From Bacteroides intestinalis (GTDB taxonomy: Bacteria > Bacteroidota > Bacteroidia > Bacteroidales > Bacteroidaceae): a stretch of DNA of 64,000 nucleotides. The position numbers were made by a program, and so were the translations under genes. The stretch is taken from NCBI RefSeq assembly GCF_902364365.1, contig NZ_CABJDN010000012.1:124001-188000 (forward strand). Reading direction: 5' to 3'. This document shows, piece by piece, positions 1 through 12,258 of the stretch (within the stretch, counting starts at the first letter, position 1; each line of letters opens with the position of its first letter). The notes beneath the pieces were generated by a model. It saw only the letters and a list, made by a program, of their open reading frames with translations, was not told where the DNA came from and ran no database searches.

Positions 1-2
1 AG

Positions 3-395
3 AACTATCGCGTCAGAAAAGAACCAGACAGTCGCGCACTTGCCGGCCTCTCTATGGGAGGTATACAGACGCTTTATGCCGGACTATACCATACGGACAT
101 GTTCGCTCATCTTGGTGTATTCAGTTCCGGATGGCTGCCCTTCTATCAGAAAGTTGCAGATGAGCAATACGAGTTTATCAGCAAGAATAAAGCGGCAATA
201 GACTCTCAACTCAGATTACTCTGGATTACCATGGGAGGTAAAGAAGATATAGCCTATCAGAACTGTCAGAATATGCTTAAAGAGTTTGATGCACTAAAAC
301 TGAAGTATACATATTCCGAATATCCGGGTGGACACACTTGGCCGGTATGGAGAAACAACCTGTATAATTTTGCACAGCTGTTATTCAATGAATAA
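3..395 (+). CDS. Esterase of the CE1/esterase-D type, 3' fragment
   Basis: This is the C-terminal 130 residues of an alpha/beta-hydrolase esterase; the 5' end lies before the window. The frame is open from base 3. The nucleophile elbow GLSMGG (catalytic Ser) falls about residues 15-20 of the fragment, an acidic candidate lies in GGKEDIAY, and the catalytic His is in GGHTWPVW near the end. This order fits the feruloyl/acetyl esterase or enterochelin-esterase-like family, whose members in Bacteroides PULs remove acyl groups from plant hemicelluloses. The signal peptide and N-terminal domain cannot be seen. It is followed by a 182-bp gap holding the promoter of the GH43 gene, so it probably ends its own transcription unit or feeds into the next. 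The substrate is inferred from context only. Confidence 0.8.
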   Translation, partial: NYRVRKEPDSRALAGLSMGGIQTLYAGLYHTDMFAHLGVFSSGWLPFYQKVADEQYEFISKNKAAIDSQLRLLWITMGGKEDIAYQNCQNMLKEFDALKLKYTYSEYPGGHTWPVWRNNLYNFAQLLFNE

Positions 396-445
396 CAAAA
401 GACACATTATTTCTAATTCAATACTCAACAAGGATTATCACAAAT

Positions 446-511
446 ATATCTGATTTTGAAATTCAAATATCTAATATCAAAAGCCATTCATCCCTCGATG
501 GCTTACTTTTG
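446..511 (+). promoter_or_regulatory. Putative HTCS-type operator (21-bp direct repeat) and -7 box upstream of GH43
   Basis: Two copies of ATATCT(A/G)AT begin at 446 and 467, exactly 21 bp apart, each followed by a W/T-rich and then A-rich tail. The -7 box TACTTTTG starts at 504, leaving 31 nt between ATATCT and the box. The same repeat, orientation and 31-nt distance occur at 10127-10192 and 29857-29922. A 21-bp direct repeat (two helical turns) suits an AraC-type HTH dimer, and no good -33 element is needed because the repeat sits where an activator would contact polymerase. Confidence 0.7.
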
Positions 512-577
512 TCGCATAGTATCTTATTGAACAAATAATAACATAAATATTTACGCATAAAAAAGATTAGATTGGTT

Positions 578-2662
578 ATGAAAAGAATTCAAGTCGTATT
601 ATTATTATTTGCCATTGTCCCTATGTTTGCAATAACAAAAGCAATAGCCGGTACTAATAATCAGCCCAAAACATCCAAGTTTGTTTATCACGGAGCCGGT
701 AATCCGTATCTACCGTTATGGGAACATTTGCCGGACGGAGAACCCCGTGTTTTTGAAGATCCCGACAATCCGGGAAAATTTCGCGCTTACATCATCGGTT
801 CGCACGATGTCCGCTTCGGCAGCTATTGCGGACCGGACATCAGAATGTGGTCGGCACCCGTAGAAGATTTATCAAGTTGGCGTGACGAAGGGGCTATCTT
901 TACCTATCAGGTAGAAGGACAATGGGATGTGATGTACGCTCCCGACCTTGTTGAAGTGAAAAGGAAGGACGGCACAAAAGAATATTATCTGTACCCGCAT
1001 AGCCGCGGTAGAGACAGAGAAGCGATGGTTGCCAAAGGAAGCCGCCCCGACGGGCCTTTTACCCCTATTAACCTGACTGCCGATGGTACAAAAACTCTGC
1101 CCGGAAGTATTCTGGGATTCGACCCGTCTGTATATATCGAATATATCACAGATCCGAACGATCCGGATTATGAAATCGGATTCAGAGCTTATGGATACTG
1201 GGGATTCCAACGTTCATTAGCCGCCCAACTGGATCAGAACACCATGTATTCCGTACGTCCGGGGACAGAGGTTATTCCTTATTTCATGCCGGCAGGCGTT
1301 CGCAGAGGTAACAATCGCGGTCCGAAGAATATTTCATATCCGCATATCTTTCCCGGAGAGGACCTCGAAGCATTCAACTTCTTTGAAGCTTCATCCATAC
1401 GTAAGATCGGAAACAAATACGTGACCATCTATAGCGGACATTCAGGTCCCGACTATGGATTGGGCAGTTCCAACTCCACTTTGCGTTACGCTTATGGTGA
1501 TTCTCCACTGGGTCCATGGAAAAGTGGCGGCGTTCTGGTCGATTCGCGTGCCCCGGTGTTAAATCAGGATGGTTCACGCCTGCAAACAACTAATGCAGGA
1601 CACAATACACACGGAAGTATAGAACTTATCAACGGACAATGGTATGTATTCTATCACCGTCCGCCACGGGGATTCGGCAACGCACGCCAGTCAATGGTAG
1701 CCCCAATCCATGTGGAATGGGATAAGAAGTCAGTATCGGAAGGTGGTAAAGTTTCCATCAGAGCCTACGATCCCTATGCAAAAGATAATATCTGGACAGC
1801 CAAAGACAGTCAAGGGAATGAATACAAAGGAGCAGAAGTAACCTCGGAAGGATTCCACATCTTTGGTCTTGATCCTTATCAGTATTATTCCGCAGGATTT
1901 GCATGTTATCTCTCCGACGGACGTATCCAGCAGGATTCATGGGACATCTGGGATAATCATGCCCCCATCACAAACGTGAAAAACGGCAATATAATAGGAT
2001 ATAAATACTTCGGCTTCGGCGGATTGAATAAAGACAAACTGGGTTTGAAAGCTTTCGAAGGAACCAAAAAGGGAAACCAAACAGCCTTCAACCTCTTCCT
2101 TACACCCAAAACATCAAAAACGTTTAAAGTGAACGTTTGGTTAGATGGTCCGTGGGATAACGAAACCTGGAAAGGGACGAAGATAGGCGAAATTGTTGTT
2201 CCTGCCAACTCGGCGCAGAAAACGGAACAGTTTACAATTGACGTATCGAAGTTTGTTGACCACCTGGACAAGAAACATGCAATCTATCTCGTTGCTGAAA
2301 GCGAAGAAACGGACAATCTTTTCGATTTAGCCGGCTTGGGATTCAGTTCAAACAAAAAGAAGATCGCTCGCCCTATTGTCCCCAAAGTAAATATAGAGGT
2401 CAATGGAAAAGCAATCGAAGTACCGGCAACTCCTGTACGTTCTACTGAAAGCAATGGTATTACCGGCTATGACATCTATGAAGCTGTTTACAAACTTCCG
2501 GCCGGAACTACCGGAACCCCTACTGTATCGGCATCAGCGACTGATAAGAATGTGAAAGTAGAGATTATCCAGGCAACATCGGTTTCCGGAACTGCTATTG
2601 TGAAATTCGATTATAAAGGGGTAGTTAAAACATATAAGGTTGTGTTTACTCCTCTTGCATAA
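578..2662 (+). CDS. Secreted glycoside hydrolase family 43 enzyme with C-terminal accessory domains
   Basis: The protein is 694 residues from the ATG at 578; a TTG two codons earlier (572) is possible but unlikely. A signal peptide covers about residues 1-25. Residues 35-400 read as a five-bladed GH43-type propeller: an early acidic loop (VFEDPDNPG), a central region with YAPDLVEV, and NTHGSIELINGQWYVFYHRP, where the conserved GH43 binding-site His lies. The remaining 290 residues are beta-rich and look like one or two carbohydrate-binding or Ig-like modules (DGPWDNETWKGTKIGE resembles the end of a CBM6-like sandwich). GH43 members are arabinofuranosidases, xylosidases or endo-arabinanases; which one applies cannot be told here. 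It lies 18 bp before the GH127/146 gene, so they are probably co-transcribed from the 446-511 promoter. Confidence 0.85.
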   Translation: MKRIQVVLLLFAIVPMFAITKAIAGTNNQPKTSKFVYHGAGNPYLPLWEHLPDGEPRVFEDPDNPGKFRAYIIGSHDVRFGSYCGPDIRMWSAPVEDLSSWRDEGAIFTYQVEGQWDVMYAPDLVEVKRKDGTKEYYLYPHSRGRDREAMVAKGSRPDGPFTPINLTADGTKTLPGSILGFDPSVYIEYITDPNDPDYEIGFRAYGYWGFQRSLAAQLDQNTMYSVRPGTEVIPYFMPAGVRRGNNRGPKNISYPHIFPGEDLEAFNFFEASSIRKIGNKYVTIYSGHSGPDYGLGSSNSTLRYAYGDSPLGPWKSGGVLVDSRAPVLNQDGSRLQTTNAGHNTHGSIELINGQWYVFYHRPPRGFGNARQSMVAPIHVEWDKKSVSEGGKVSIRAYDPYAKDNIWTAKDSQGNEYKGAEVTSEGFHIFGLDPYQYYSAGFACYLSDGRIQQDSWDIWDNHAPITNVKNGNIIGYKYFGFGGLNKDKLGLKAFEGTKKGNQTAFNLFLTPKTSKTFKVNVWLDGPWDNETWKGTKIGEIVVPANSAQKTEQFTIDVSKFVDHLDKKHAIYLVAESEETDNLFDLAGLGFSSNKKKIARPIVPKVNIEVNGKAIEVPATPVRSTESNGITGYDIYEAVYKLPAGTTGTPTVSASATDKNVKVEIIQATSVSGTAIVKFDYKGVVKTYKVVFTPLA

Positions 2663-2680
2663 GAATATCAGAATGTAACC

Positions 2681-5053
2681 ATGAAAAAAACATTTACTAT
2701 TCTATTAATTATATGTGCAGCCACAGGGATAAATGCACAAGATAAATTGTATCCCAACGAGTTTCCGCTCTCACAAATAACACTCCTCGAAGGGCCGTTG
2801 AAACATGCCCGGGACTTGAATATCGAGACATTGCTCAAGTACGACTGTGACCGTTTGATGGCTCCCTATCGAAAAGAGGCAGGGCTGACACCCAAAGCTA
2901 AATGTTATCCCAACTGGGACGGATTAGACGGACACGTCGGAGGACATTACCTCACAGCTATGGCCATCAATGCAGCCACCGGCAATGAAGAATGTCGCAA
3001 GCGTATGGAGTACATTATCAGTGAAATTGCCGAATGTGCCGAAGCCAATTGCAAGAATCATCCCCAATGGGGTGTTGGTTACATGGGCGGAATGCCTAAC
3101 AGCCAGAATATTTGGAATGGCTTTAAAGACGGAGACTTCCGCGTATACAGTGGCTCATGGGCACCGTTCTACAATTTGCATAAGATGTATGCCGGCTTAC
3201 GCGACGCATGGCTATATTGCAGCAACGAACAGGCAAAGACTCTTTTTCTGCAGTTCTGCAATTGGGCAATCCACATCACATCAGGATTGTCGGACGAACA
3301 GATGGAACGGATGCTTGGCAACGAGCATGGTGGCATGAACGAAGTGCTTGCTGACGCGTATGCCATTACTCATGAGCAGAAGTACCTTGACTGTGCAAAG
3401 CGTTTCTCTCACAAACGGTTATTTACTCCTATGTCGCAGCGGCAAGACTGCCTCGACAATATGCACGCCAATACGCAAGTACCCAAAGTTATCGGCTTTG
3501 AGCGTATATCAGAGCTGTCGGGAAATGAGGATTATCATGTGGCAAGTTCATTCTTCTGGGATATCGTAACGGGCGAGCGCAGCCTTGCATTTGGCGGAAA
3601 CAGCCGTCGTGAGCATTTCCCGGCCAAGGATGCTTGTATGGATTTCATCAACGACATCGACGGTCCTGAGAACTGCAACACCAACAATATGTTGAAACTT
3701 ACAGAAGACCTCCACCGTCGTAATCCGGAAGCGCGGTATGCCGACTATTACGAGCTTGCCACATTCAACCACATACTCTCCACCCAGCACCCGGAACATG
3801 GAGGCTACGTCTATTTCACGCCTGCCCGTCCCCGCCACTATCGCAACTACTCCGCTCCTAATGAAGCAATGTGGTGTTGTGTCGGCACCGGTATGGAGAA
3901 CCATGGCAAGTACGGACAGTTCATCTACACCCATGCAGGTGATGCCCTTTTTGTGAATCTATATGCGGCTTCACAGCTCGACTGGAAGGAACGCGGCATC
4001 ACGTTACGTCAGGAGACGGCTTTCCCTTATTCTGAAAACAGTACTATTACTATTGCGGAAGGCAAAGGCACATTCAATCTCATGGTGCGTTATCCGGGAT
4101 GGGTACATCCGGGCGAATTCAAGGTCAGTGTAAACGGAAAGCCTGCCGACATCATTACAGGCCCGTCATCCTACGTCAGCATCAATCGCAAATGGAAAAA
4201 AGGCGATGTAGTAAACATCAATTTCCCAATGCACTCATCCCTGCGCTATCTACCCAACGAACCGCAGTACGTTGCTCTCATGCATGGGCCTATCCTGCTC
4301 GGAATGAAAACCGGTACAGAGTCGATGGCGTCACTTATAGCGGATGATAGTCGCTTCGGGCAGTATGCAGGCGGTCCAAAGCAGCCTATTGATAAAGCTC
4401 CAATCCTCATCAACAATGACATTGCCAGTATCCCGTCACAGCTCACTCCTGTGCCTGGTAAACCACTGCACTTCACACTCAGCACCCGCATGGAGAACAA
4501 GATTGAAGGGGAGTTGCAACCATTCTTCGAGATTCATGACTCTCGTTACATGATATATTGGCTTGCCCTCACCGAAGGTAGCTACAAGCAGTATATCGAT
4601 AACATTGCCAAGCAGGAACAGGAGCGTCAGGCACTCGAAGCAAGCACTGTCGACAAAGTGCAGCCAGGCGAACAGCAACCGGAGACCGACCACCAGATGG
4701 AGACCGACGAGTCATACACCGGTAACACAAATAATGTCTTCTATCGCGATGCCCGCAACGGACATTATTTTAGCTACCTCATGCAAACCGATGGTCTGAC
4801 TAACCTCAAGCTGCGACTCAAGTATTGGGGAGTGGGCGAATGGAAAAGCCATGAATTCGATATCTATATTGATGATGTATTTCTCCGTTCCATCAACAAC
4901 ACCGGCAAATATCGCATATCAGAGTTCAAAGCAGAAACCTATGACATTCCGGCTACTCTTTTGCAGGATAAGAAACAAGTGCGTGTCAAGTTTGTGGCAA
5001 AACCCAACAAGCAAATAGGTGAAATATATGAAGTAAGATTAATAAAACAGTAG
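2681..5053 (+). CDS. Beta-L-arabinofuranosidase, GH127/GH146 type (former DUF1680)
   Basis: This is a secreted 790-residue protein with a signal peptide at about 1-19. Residues 25-550 form the (alpha/alpha)6 barrel plus beta-sandwich of the GH127/GH146 clan. The Zn-cysteine catalytic site is complete: E330-x-C332 (ENC) and C399-C400 (CCVGTGMEN). In the characterised family member HypBA1 the first Cys of the CC pair is the nucleophile, so C399 is the candidate here. The C-terminal 230 residues contain the DUF4986-like sandwich and a further jelly-roll usual for Bacteroides members. The enzyme should release terminal beta-L-arabinofuranose from arabinan or arabinoxylan side chains in the periplasm or at the surface. 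The last codons lie inside a palindrome shared with the opposing GH97 gene, and both proteins end in RLIKQ. Confidence 0.88.
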   Translation: MKKTFTILLIICAATGINAQDKLYPNEFPLSQITLLEGPLKHARDLNIETLLKYDCDRLMAPYRKEAGLTPKAKCYPNWDGLDGHVGGHYLTAMAINAATGNEECRKRMEYIISEIAECAEANCKNHPQWGVGYMGGMPNSQNIWNGFKDGDFRVYSGSWAPFYNLHKMYAGLRDAWLYCSNEQAKTLFLQFCNWAIHITSGLSDEQMERMLGNEHGGMNEVLADAYAITHEQKYLDCAKRFSHKRLFTPMSQRQDCLDNMHANTQVPKVIGFERISELSGNEDYHVASSFFWDIVTGERSLAFGGNSRREHFPAKDACMDFINDIDGPENCNTNNMLKLTEDLHRRNPEARYADYYELATFNHILSTQHPEHGGYVYFTPARPRHYRNYSAPNEAMWCCVGTGMENHGKYGQFIYTHAGDALFVNLYAASQLDWKERGITLRQETAFPYSENSTITIAEGKGTFNLMVRYPGWVHPGEFKVSVNGKPADIITGPSSYVSINRKWKKGDVVNINFPMHSSLRYLPNEPQYVALMHGPILLGMKTGTESMASLIADDSRFGQYAGGPKQPIDKAPILINNDIASIPSQLTPVPGKPLHFTLSTRMENKIEGELQPFFEIHDSRYMIYWLALTEGSYKQYIDNIAKQEQERQALEASTVDKVQPGEQQPETDHQMETDESYTGNTNNVFYRDARNGHYFSYLMQTDGLTNLKLRLKYWGVGEWKSHEFDIYIDDVFLRSINNTGKYRISEFKAETYDIPATLLQDKKQVRVKFVAKPNKQIGEIYEVRLIKQ

Positions 5054-5080
5054 CTGGATAGCTACTGTTTTATTAATCTT
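5035..5080. terminator. Bidirectional terminator overlapping both convergent CDS ends
   Basis: A perfect 20-bp inverted repeat (arms 5035-5054 and 5061-5080) is separated by a 6-nt loop. Each arm carries an AAAAC/GTTTT tract, so either strand gives a GC-poor stem ending in a T-run. The arms include the stop codons and final five sense codons of the GH127/146 gene (+) and the GH97 gene (-); the two stops are only 8 bp apart. Confidence 0.85.
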
Positions 5081-6969
5081 CCAATACGGATACAAGCTCC
5101 GCCACCCGGCGCTAACTTTATATTCAGAACTTCATTCCGCGTTACTTTCTTTTTCGAAACCTTAATCGTTTCTCTGTTACTCAAATAATGGGCATTCTCC
5201 CCATCCTCCACAATTTCCGCTTCATAGTCTCCTTTACCTAAGAAAGACAGCGGCACACGTAAAGTTCTACTTTCTTCGTTAGTTGCAGCTCCTACCAAGA
5301 ATGCTCCATCTTCCGCTTGACGCATCATTACGATATATTCCCCTATTTTGCCATCCAAAGTCTTACTTTCCAGCCAAGGCATCTTCTGTGCAGACAAAAA
5401 GCGGAGTAAAGCAGGATATTTACGATAATATTCAGGAATATCCGGAATAATCGTTGCGCCGGAGAAAGTGATCAATGTTCGTGCAGCTTCCGATACCACC
5501 GTTGAAGGCACCTCCTGGTTATTATCCGAACGCGTCGTTTTTCCTTGTCGCAAGTCAAACATACCATTATTCATATCAATCGGGCCGGCTATCATATTTA
5601 CAAACACCGAAGTAACAAAGGTCTTGGGATAGAAAATCTCATGCCCGTCCAATTGAGCCTTGCAATATTCACGCGTCACAGCATTGGGCCACGTCCGCAT
5701 CTGTCCATAGGGATGCACCGGATAATCATGAAAATCTACCAATAATTTATACCGTGCACACATTTCCGTTATACTCCTCGTTCTGGTATTCTTCTCTTCA
5801 GCATCTCCAGCCATAAAACCATACTTCACCCCGGCAGCTTCCCATGCGCCATATTGCTTCAAAGTTTCCTCCAACGGATAATTACGTCCTCCTACATCAT
5901 TCAGATACAGCCAAATGCCTACTCCTTTCTGTTTTCCATATTGAATCAACTTTCGTACATCCCTGGCCTTATCTCCCTTAACAGGATCTGAACCTTGCTC
6001 AAACTCAGGTCCATACCAGTTGGCATCAAGAACCAGATAGGCAAAACCCTGTTCTGCGGCAAAATCAACCATCCTTTCCCAGGAAGGATAAGACATTGTA
6101 TAATGAAATCCTTCCCATTGAGCACCATTGATACGCCAGTCCCACAATGCAACTCCCGGCTTTACCCATGAAAAATCATAATCTCCGGAAGGTTCCGGAT
6201 TCAATAATTCCAAGAGATGAGAATCCACCAGATCGCCCGGACGATTGCCGCAAAGAACCACACGCCATGCCGATTGATACCCCGCATGAAGCAAATGCGG
6301 CTTTACAGACACAGAAAACAAACATTGCCCTTTTTCCGACTTTAGTTTCAAAGGTTCCCCTTCATCCAGACAAGCTTCATGGACAGCCAGATATAAATCA
6401 TCCGCAGCCTTCACCGTCATCACAGGCAAGCGCTCACCATCAGTTTCCGTCAATCGTTCCGGACCGATATTATGCCTTTCACCATTATAAAACCATGCAG
6501 TATAATCGCCTGCAAAATTAAAAGTAGTAAGTTCCAATGCAGAACCTGTACCTTGAGGCGACACATAGCGAAAAGCCACACCTTCATTATAAGCCCGTGC
6601 CACTACCTCCAAAGCATCCGATGATTTCGCTTCATTCACAAAAGACAGCTTCATCTCATTGTATTTATCGGGTACCACGGCACGCTTTCCCCACAGAGGC
6701 TTCCAAACAGAATTCACTTTGTTACGAGTAACCTTTCCCATTTTCCATCCCCGGAAAGGAAAAGTCAGCCCATCTTCCGTTTTAAACCCCAATGCAGAAG
6801 CATCAATCACTTGTTTACGCTTCACGGATAATTGATAAGTCAGCTCACCGGCATCCGTTTGAATAATCGCTAACTGTATCTTTCCGTCAGGCGAATCAAC
6901 CGTATATTTTTTTTCACCGGCATAACAATAGGTTCCTATCAATAAGAACAACAAACACAATTTTCTCAT
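5062..6969 (-). CDS. Glycoside hydrolase family 97 (alpha-galactosidase/alpha-glucosidase)
   Basis: The protein is 635 residues with a signal peptide at about 1-17. An N-terminal beta-sandwich (about 20-265) precedes a TIM barrel (VALWDWRINGAQWEG to about residue 530) and a C-terminal sheet domain, the GH97 order. Calcium-site and catalytic acids lie in the barrel. The strand-4 segment is LLVDFHDYP with D412 and D415; inverting SusB-type enzymes have HE at the second position, while retaining members use an Asp nucleophile in this strand, so a retaining alpha-galactosidase-like activity is favoured. That choice is an inference. It follows the GH2 gene by 17 bp and is very likely the second gene of that operon; together they would strip galactose from side chains. 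Confidence 0.87.
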   Translation of the reverse strand: MRKLCLLFLLIGTYCYAGEKKYTVDSPDGKIQLAIIQTDAGELTYQLSVKRKQVIDASALGFKTEDGLTFPFRGWKMGKVTRNKVNSVWKPLWGKRAVVPDKYNEMKLSFVNEAKSSDALEVVARAYNEGVAFRYVSPQGTGSALELTTFNFAGDYTAWFYNGERHNIGPERLTETDGERLPVMTVKAADDLYLAVHEACLDEGEPLKLKSEKGQCLFSVSVKPHLLHAGYQSAWRVVLCGNRPGDLVDSHLLELLNPEPSGDYDFSWVKPGVALWDWRINGAQWEGFHYTMSYPSWERMVDFAAEQGFAYLVLDANWYGPEFEQGSDPVKGDKARDVRKLIQYGKQKGVGIWLYLNDVGGRNYPLEETLKQYGAWEAAGVKYGFMAGDAEEKNTRTRSITEMCARYKLLVDFHDYPVHPYGQMRTWPNAVTREYCKAQLDGHEIFYPKTFVTSVFVNMIAGPIDMNNGMFDLRQGKTTRSDNNQEVPSTVVSEAARTLITFSGATIIPDIPEYYRKYPALLRFLSAQKMPWLESKTLDGKIGEYIVMMRQAEDGAFLVGAATNEESRTLRVPLSFLGKGDYEAEIVEDGENAHYLSNRETIKVSKKKVTRNEVLNIKLAPGGGACIRIGRLIKQ

Positions 6970-6986
6970 AATCCGATTTTATCACA

Positions 6987-10192
<3,206 letters not shown>

Positions 10193-10297
10193 ATCTCAGA
10201 TTCCTAACTAAGATAACTCACCAATAGATACAGATAATGAAAAAGCATGACTGCAACAGATAATTAAGTATTCAGCCAGAATTCGCTTTAAAAGTGC

Positions 10298-10305
10298 TAT
10301 ATTTG
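10298..10305 (+). promoter_or_regulatory. -7 box for the YjbR-like gene
   Basis: TATATTTG fits the Bacteroides TAnnTTTG -7 consensus and lies 30 nt before the chosen ATG at 10336. A -33 TTTG is not clear. Confidence 0.5.
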
Positions 10306-10335
10306 CCTCTGTATACCGTTTTAAAAACCATCAAA

Positions 10336-10716
10336 ATGAATATCGAAGAATTTAGAGAATATTGTCTGTCATTAAAAGGTGTTCGTGAGAAAATACCGTT
10401 TCCCAATGTCCCCGATAAATACAGTCGTGATGTTCTATGCTTTTATGTAGCGGATAAATGGTTCTGCTTTGTAAATATCGAAATCTTTGACTTTTGCTGT
10501 ATCAAATGCAATCCAGAAGAATCAGGAGAATTACAAACCACATATATAGGAATAAAGCCCGGATGGCACATGAATAAAAAATACTGGATCAGTGTTTACT
10601 TTAATCAGGATGTACCTAACGAGAAAATTAAAGAACTCGTAAGCAAGTCTTATGACATTGTTGTCAAAAGCCTGACAAAGAAAGAACGGGAAATGCTACT
10701 ATCAAGTGATGAGTAG
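10336..10716 (+). CDS. MmcQ/YjbR family protein
   Basis: A cytoplasmic protein of 126 residues with no signal peptide. It has the compact alpha/beta fold typical of the MmcQ/YjbR (CyaY-like) family: an N-terminal helix (MNIEEFREYCLSLKGV), a strand around KWFCFVNIE, a CCIKCNP stretch, GIKPGWHMNKKYWISVYF, and a C-terminal helix with SYDIVVKSLTKKERE. Family members are often annotated as DNA-binding but have no firmly established biochemical role. ATG 10336 is preferred over 10294 because the -7 box at 10298-10305 would lie inside the longer frame and the extra 14 residues do not match the family. It appears to be a stand-alone gene between PUL enzymes and the sigma-factor cluster; no link to glycan use is visible. 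Confidence 0.8.
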   Translation: MNIEEFREYCLSLKGVREKIPFPNVPDKYSRDVLCFYVADKWFCFVNIEIFDFCCIKCNPEESGELQTTYIGIKPGWHMNKKYWISVYFNQDVPNEKIKELVSKSYDIVVKSLTKKEREMLLSSDE

Positions 10717-10756
10717 CACTCCCAGCATTAATATGATATATATGAATTCTACAGAG

Positions 10757-11839
10757 TTATGAAAGTTTTCTATACAGTCGCCAACAGTATCCACCAATAA
10801 GCAATATCAGTAATAATGTAATGCCAAAAGCCCAATAATTAACTACACGGGATTCGGCAACAAGCATATAATCACTGTCCAAAAGACGAAAAGCATCTAC
10901 TTTCCAAATGAGTGACTCATCTTTTTGCATGGCTGCATTGGTAGAAACCACCCTGCCCGGCATGGATAACTCAAACAGCACAGCATAACCAAACAATTCT
11001 GCAATCCGCCCTTTTTCCTCAAACAGATCATCCATTGGCTTTTTATTGTCCGCATATAAGTTTGAGAAATATTTCGTTTGACTCAATTCATCCAGATAAT
11101 TGCATACCTCTTCAGGTGATCCGTCATCACCGGTATCTTTTCCGGAAAAGTACTTCCCATAAACCGGTTCCTTCAGATCTGCCAACTGATGTACAAAGGC
11201 CGTATCTCCTTTTATCGTAATGAAATGAAGAATTACTTCACAACTCAGTTCATACTGACTACGGTTATACCATTTCCAGAATTTGGCTTCAATGTCATCC
11301 AACCTATTATTCTGTTCAATACCATTTAATCCGATCAAAGCCTCCTGATCTCCCCGGAACCATATCCGCTGCTCCTCTTTACTCATATAATTTTCGAGAG
11401 GTACCGGACCTTTATCGGGTAATTCACCGTAGGTAGCCGTATACTGATAATATGTATAGAACCAGCGGAAGCTTTTCCGGAGTTTTTCAACCGGGACTAC
11501 CAAAGGAAGACTGTATTCCTTTCCATCCAAAGTACTGAAGCTATCGGAACCTACCGTTGGATAAGTCCGGCAAACTTTCACATTCAGTTTGTCTTCATCT
11601 CCCCAGCAGTTGAATTTAACAACAGAGTCCAGATTGCTCACTTCCCATCCCGAATCTATTCGGAATAAAAACGGATTATGATCCCTGTCTCCTGCAAGGA
11701 AAGCAGAGTCGCCATAAGCATATACCTCTCTGTGCATGCTACCATCACTATTTACCTGAGAAACCATTCGGTAATAGGTACCGCAAGAAGTCATACCGAG
11801 CAGCAAAACAATGGCTGCCATCCATTTATACGTTCTCAT
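10757..11839 (-). CDS. Hypothetical lipoprotein with C-terminal membrane anchor
   Basis: The 360-residue product is not recognised. It starts with a lipoprotein signal (lipobox LLGMTSC, Cys about residue 19) and ends with one hydrophobic segment (WAFGITLLLILLIGGYC) followed by a short basic tail, so it may be held in the inner membrane at the C terminus as well as lipidated. The middle is rich in aromatic and charged residues (WFYTYYQYTATYGELPDKGP; EEQRIWFRGDQEALIGLNG) without a known catalytic motif. It is the last gene of a run sigma factor, short membrane protein, lipoprotein, beginning 11 bp after the membrane-protein gene. It may take part in the sensing or output of that envelope signalling system; this is inference from gene order. 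Confidence 0.75.
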   Translation of the reverse strand: MRTYKWMAAIVLLLGMTSCGTYYRMVSQVNSDGSMHREVYAYGDSAFLAGDRDHNPFLFRIDSGWEVSNLDSVVKFNCWGDEDKLNVKVCRTYPTVGSDSFSTLDGKEYSLPLVVPVEKLRKSFRWFYTYYQYTATYGELPDKGPVPLENYMSKEEQRIWFRGDQEALIGLNGIEQNNRLDDIEAKFWKWYNRSQYELSCEVILHFITIKGDTAFVHQLADLKEPVYGKYFSGKDTGDDGSPEEVCNYLDELSQTKYFSNLYADNKKPMDDLFEEKGRIAELFGYAVLFELSMPGRVVSTNAAMQKDESLIWKVDAFRLLDSDYMLVAESRVVNYWAFGITLLLILLIGGYCWRLYRKLS

Positions 11840-11850
11840 AATGATATAAT

Positions 11851-12258
11851 TTAATAAGTTTTCTTTGTAAGTTCCATTACTCTCTTTTGTCTGAGCTTCT
11901 TATACTGCACATACTGTCCGGACAGGTAATCGCTCTTTTCAGAAAGCCTCATCTTCTCCCAGCCTTCCGGCAGGGAATAAGCACTGTTTTCTTGGAAACG
12001 ATACTCCTCTTCTACTCTGACACCATCGGGAACCGGACTAAGAAGAGTCTCACTCACCAACAAGCACAACAAAAATCCTGCGGCTATCCCGGATACCCAA
12101 CTGCCAATCAGCAGGCTTTTCCTTTTCTTCTTTCGGGGAACTATCCTGCTCACTTGCTGCAAAATGGCGGTAGTCAGTTCATCCGGATTGCTCAATATAG
12201 GCTGTACATTTCTCACCTCATCAAGCCATTCATTGTAAAGTTTATCATCTTGTTTCAT
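11851..12258 (-). CDS. Short single-pass membrane protein, likely anti-sigma factor
   Basis: A 135-residue protein with a soluble N terminus (about 1-45), a basic stretch RKKKRKS, one transmembrane helix (about 49-70) and a roughly 65-residue outer part. Its ATG overlaps the TGA of the sigma-factor gene (ATGA, 12255-12258), so the two are translationally coupled. This layout, a short cytosolic domain, one helix and coupling to an ECF sigma gene, is that of anti-sigma factors, but there is no FecR or zinc-binding (HxxxCxxC) motif. The N terminus would have to bind the sigma factor by itself. The function is inferred from position and topology. Confidence 0.75.
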   Translation of the reverse strand: MKQDDKLYNEWLDEVRNVQPILSNPDELTTAILQQVSRIVPRKKKRKSLLIGSWVSGIAAGFLLCLLVSETLLSPVPDGVRVEEEYRFQENSAYSLPEGWEKMRLSEKSDYLSGQYVQYKKLRQKRVMELTKKTY

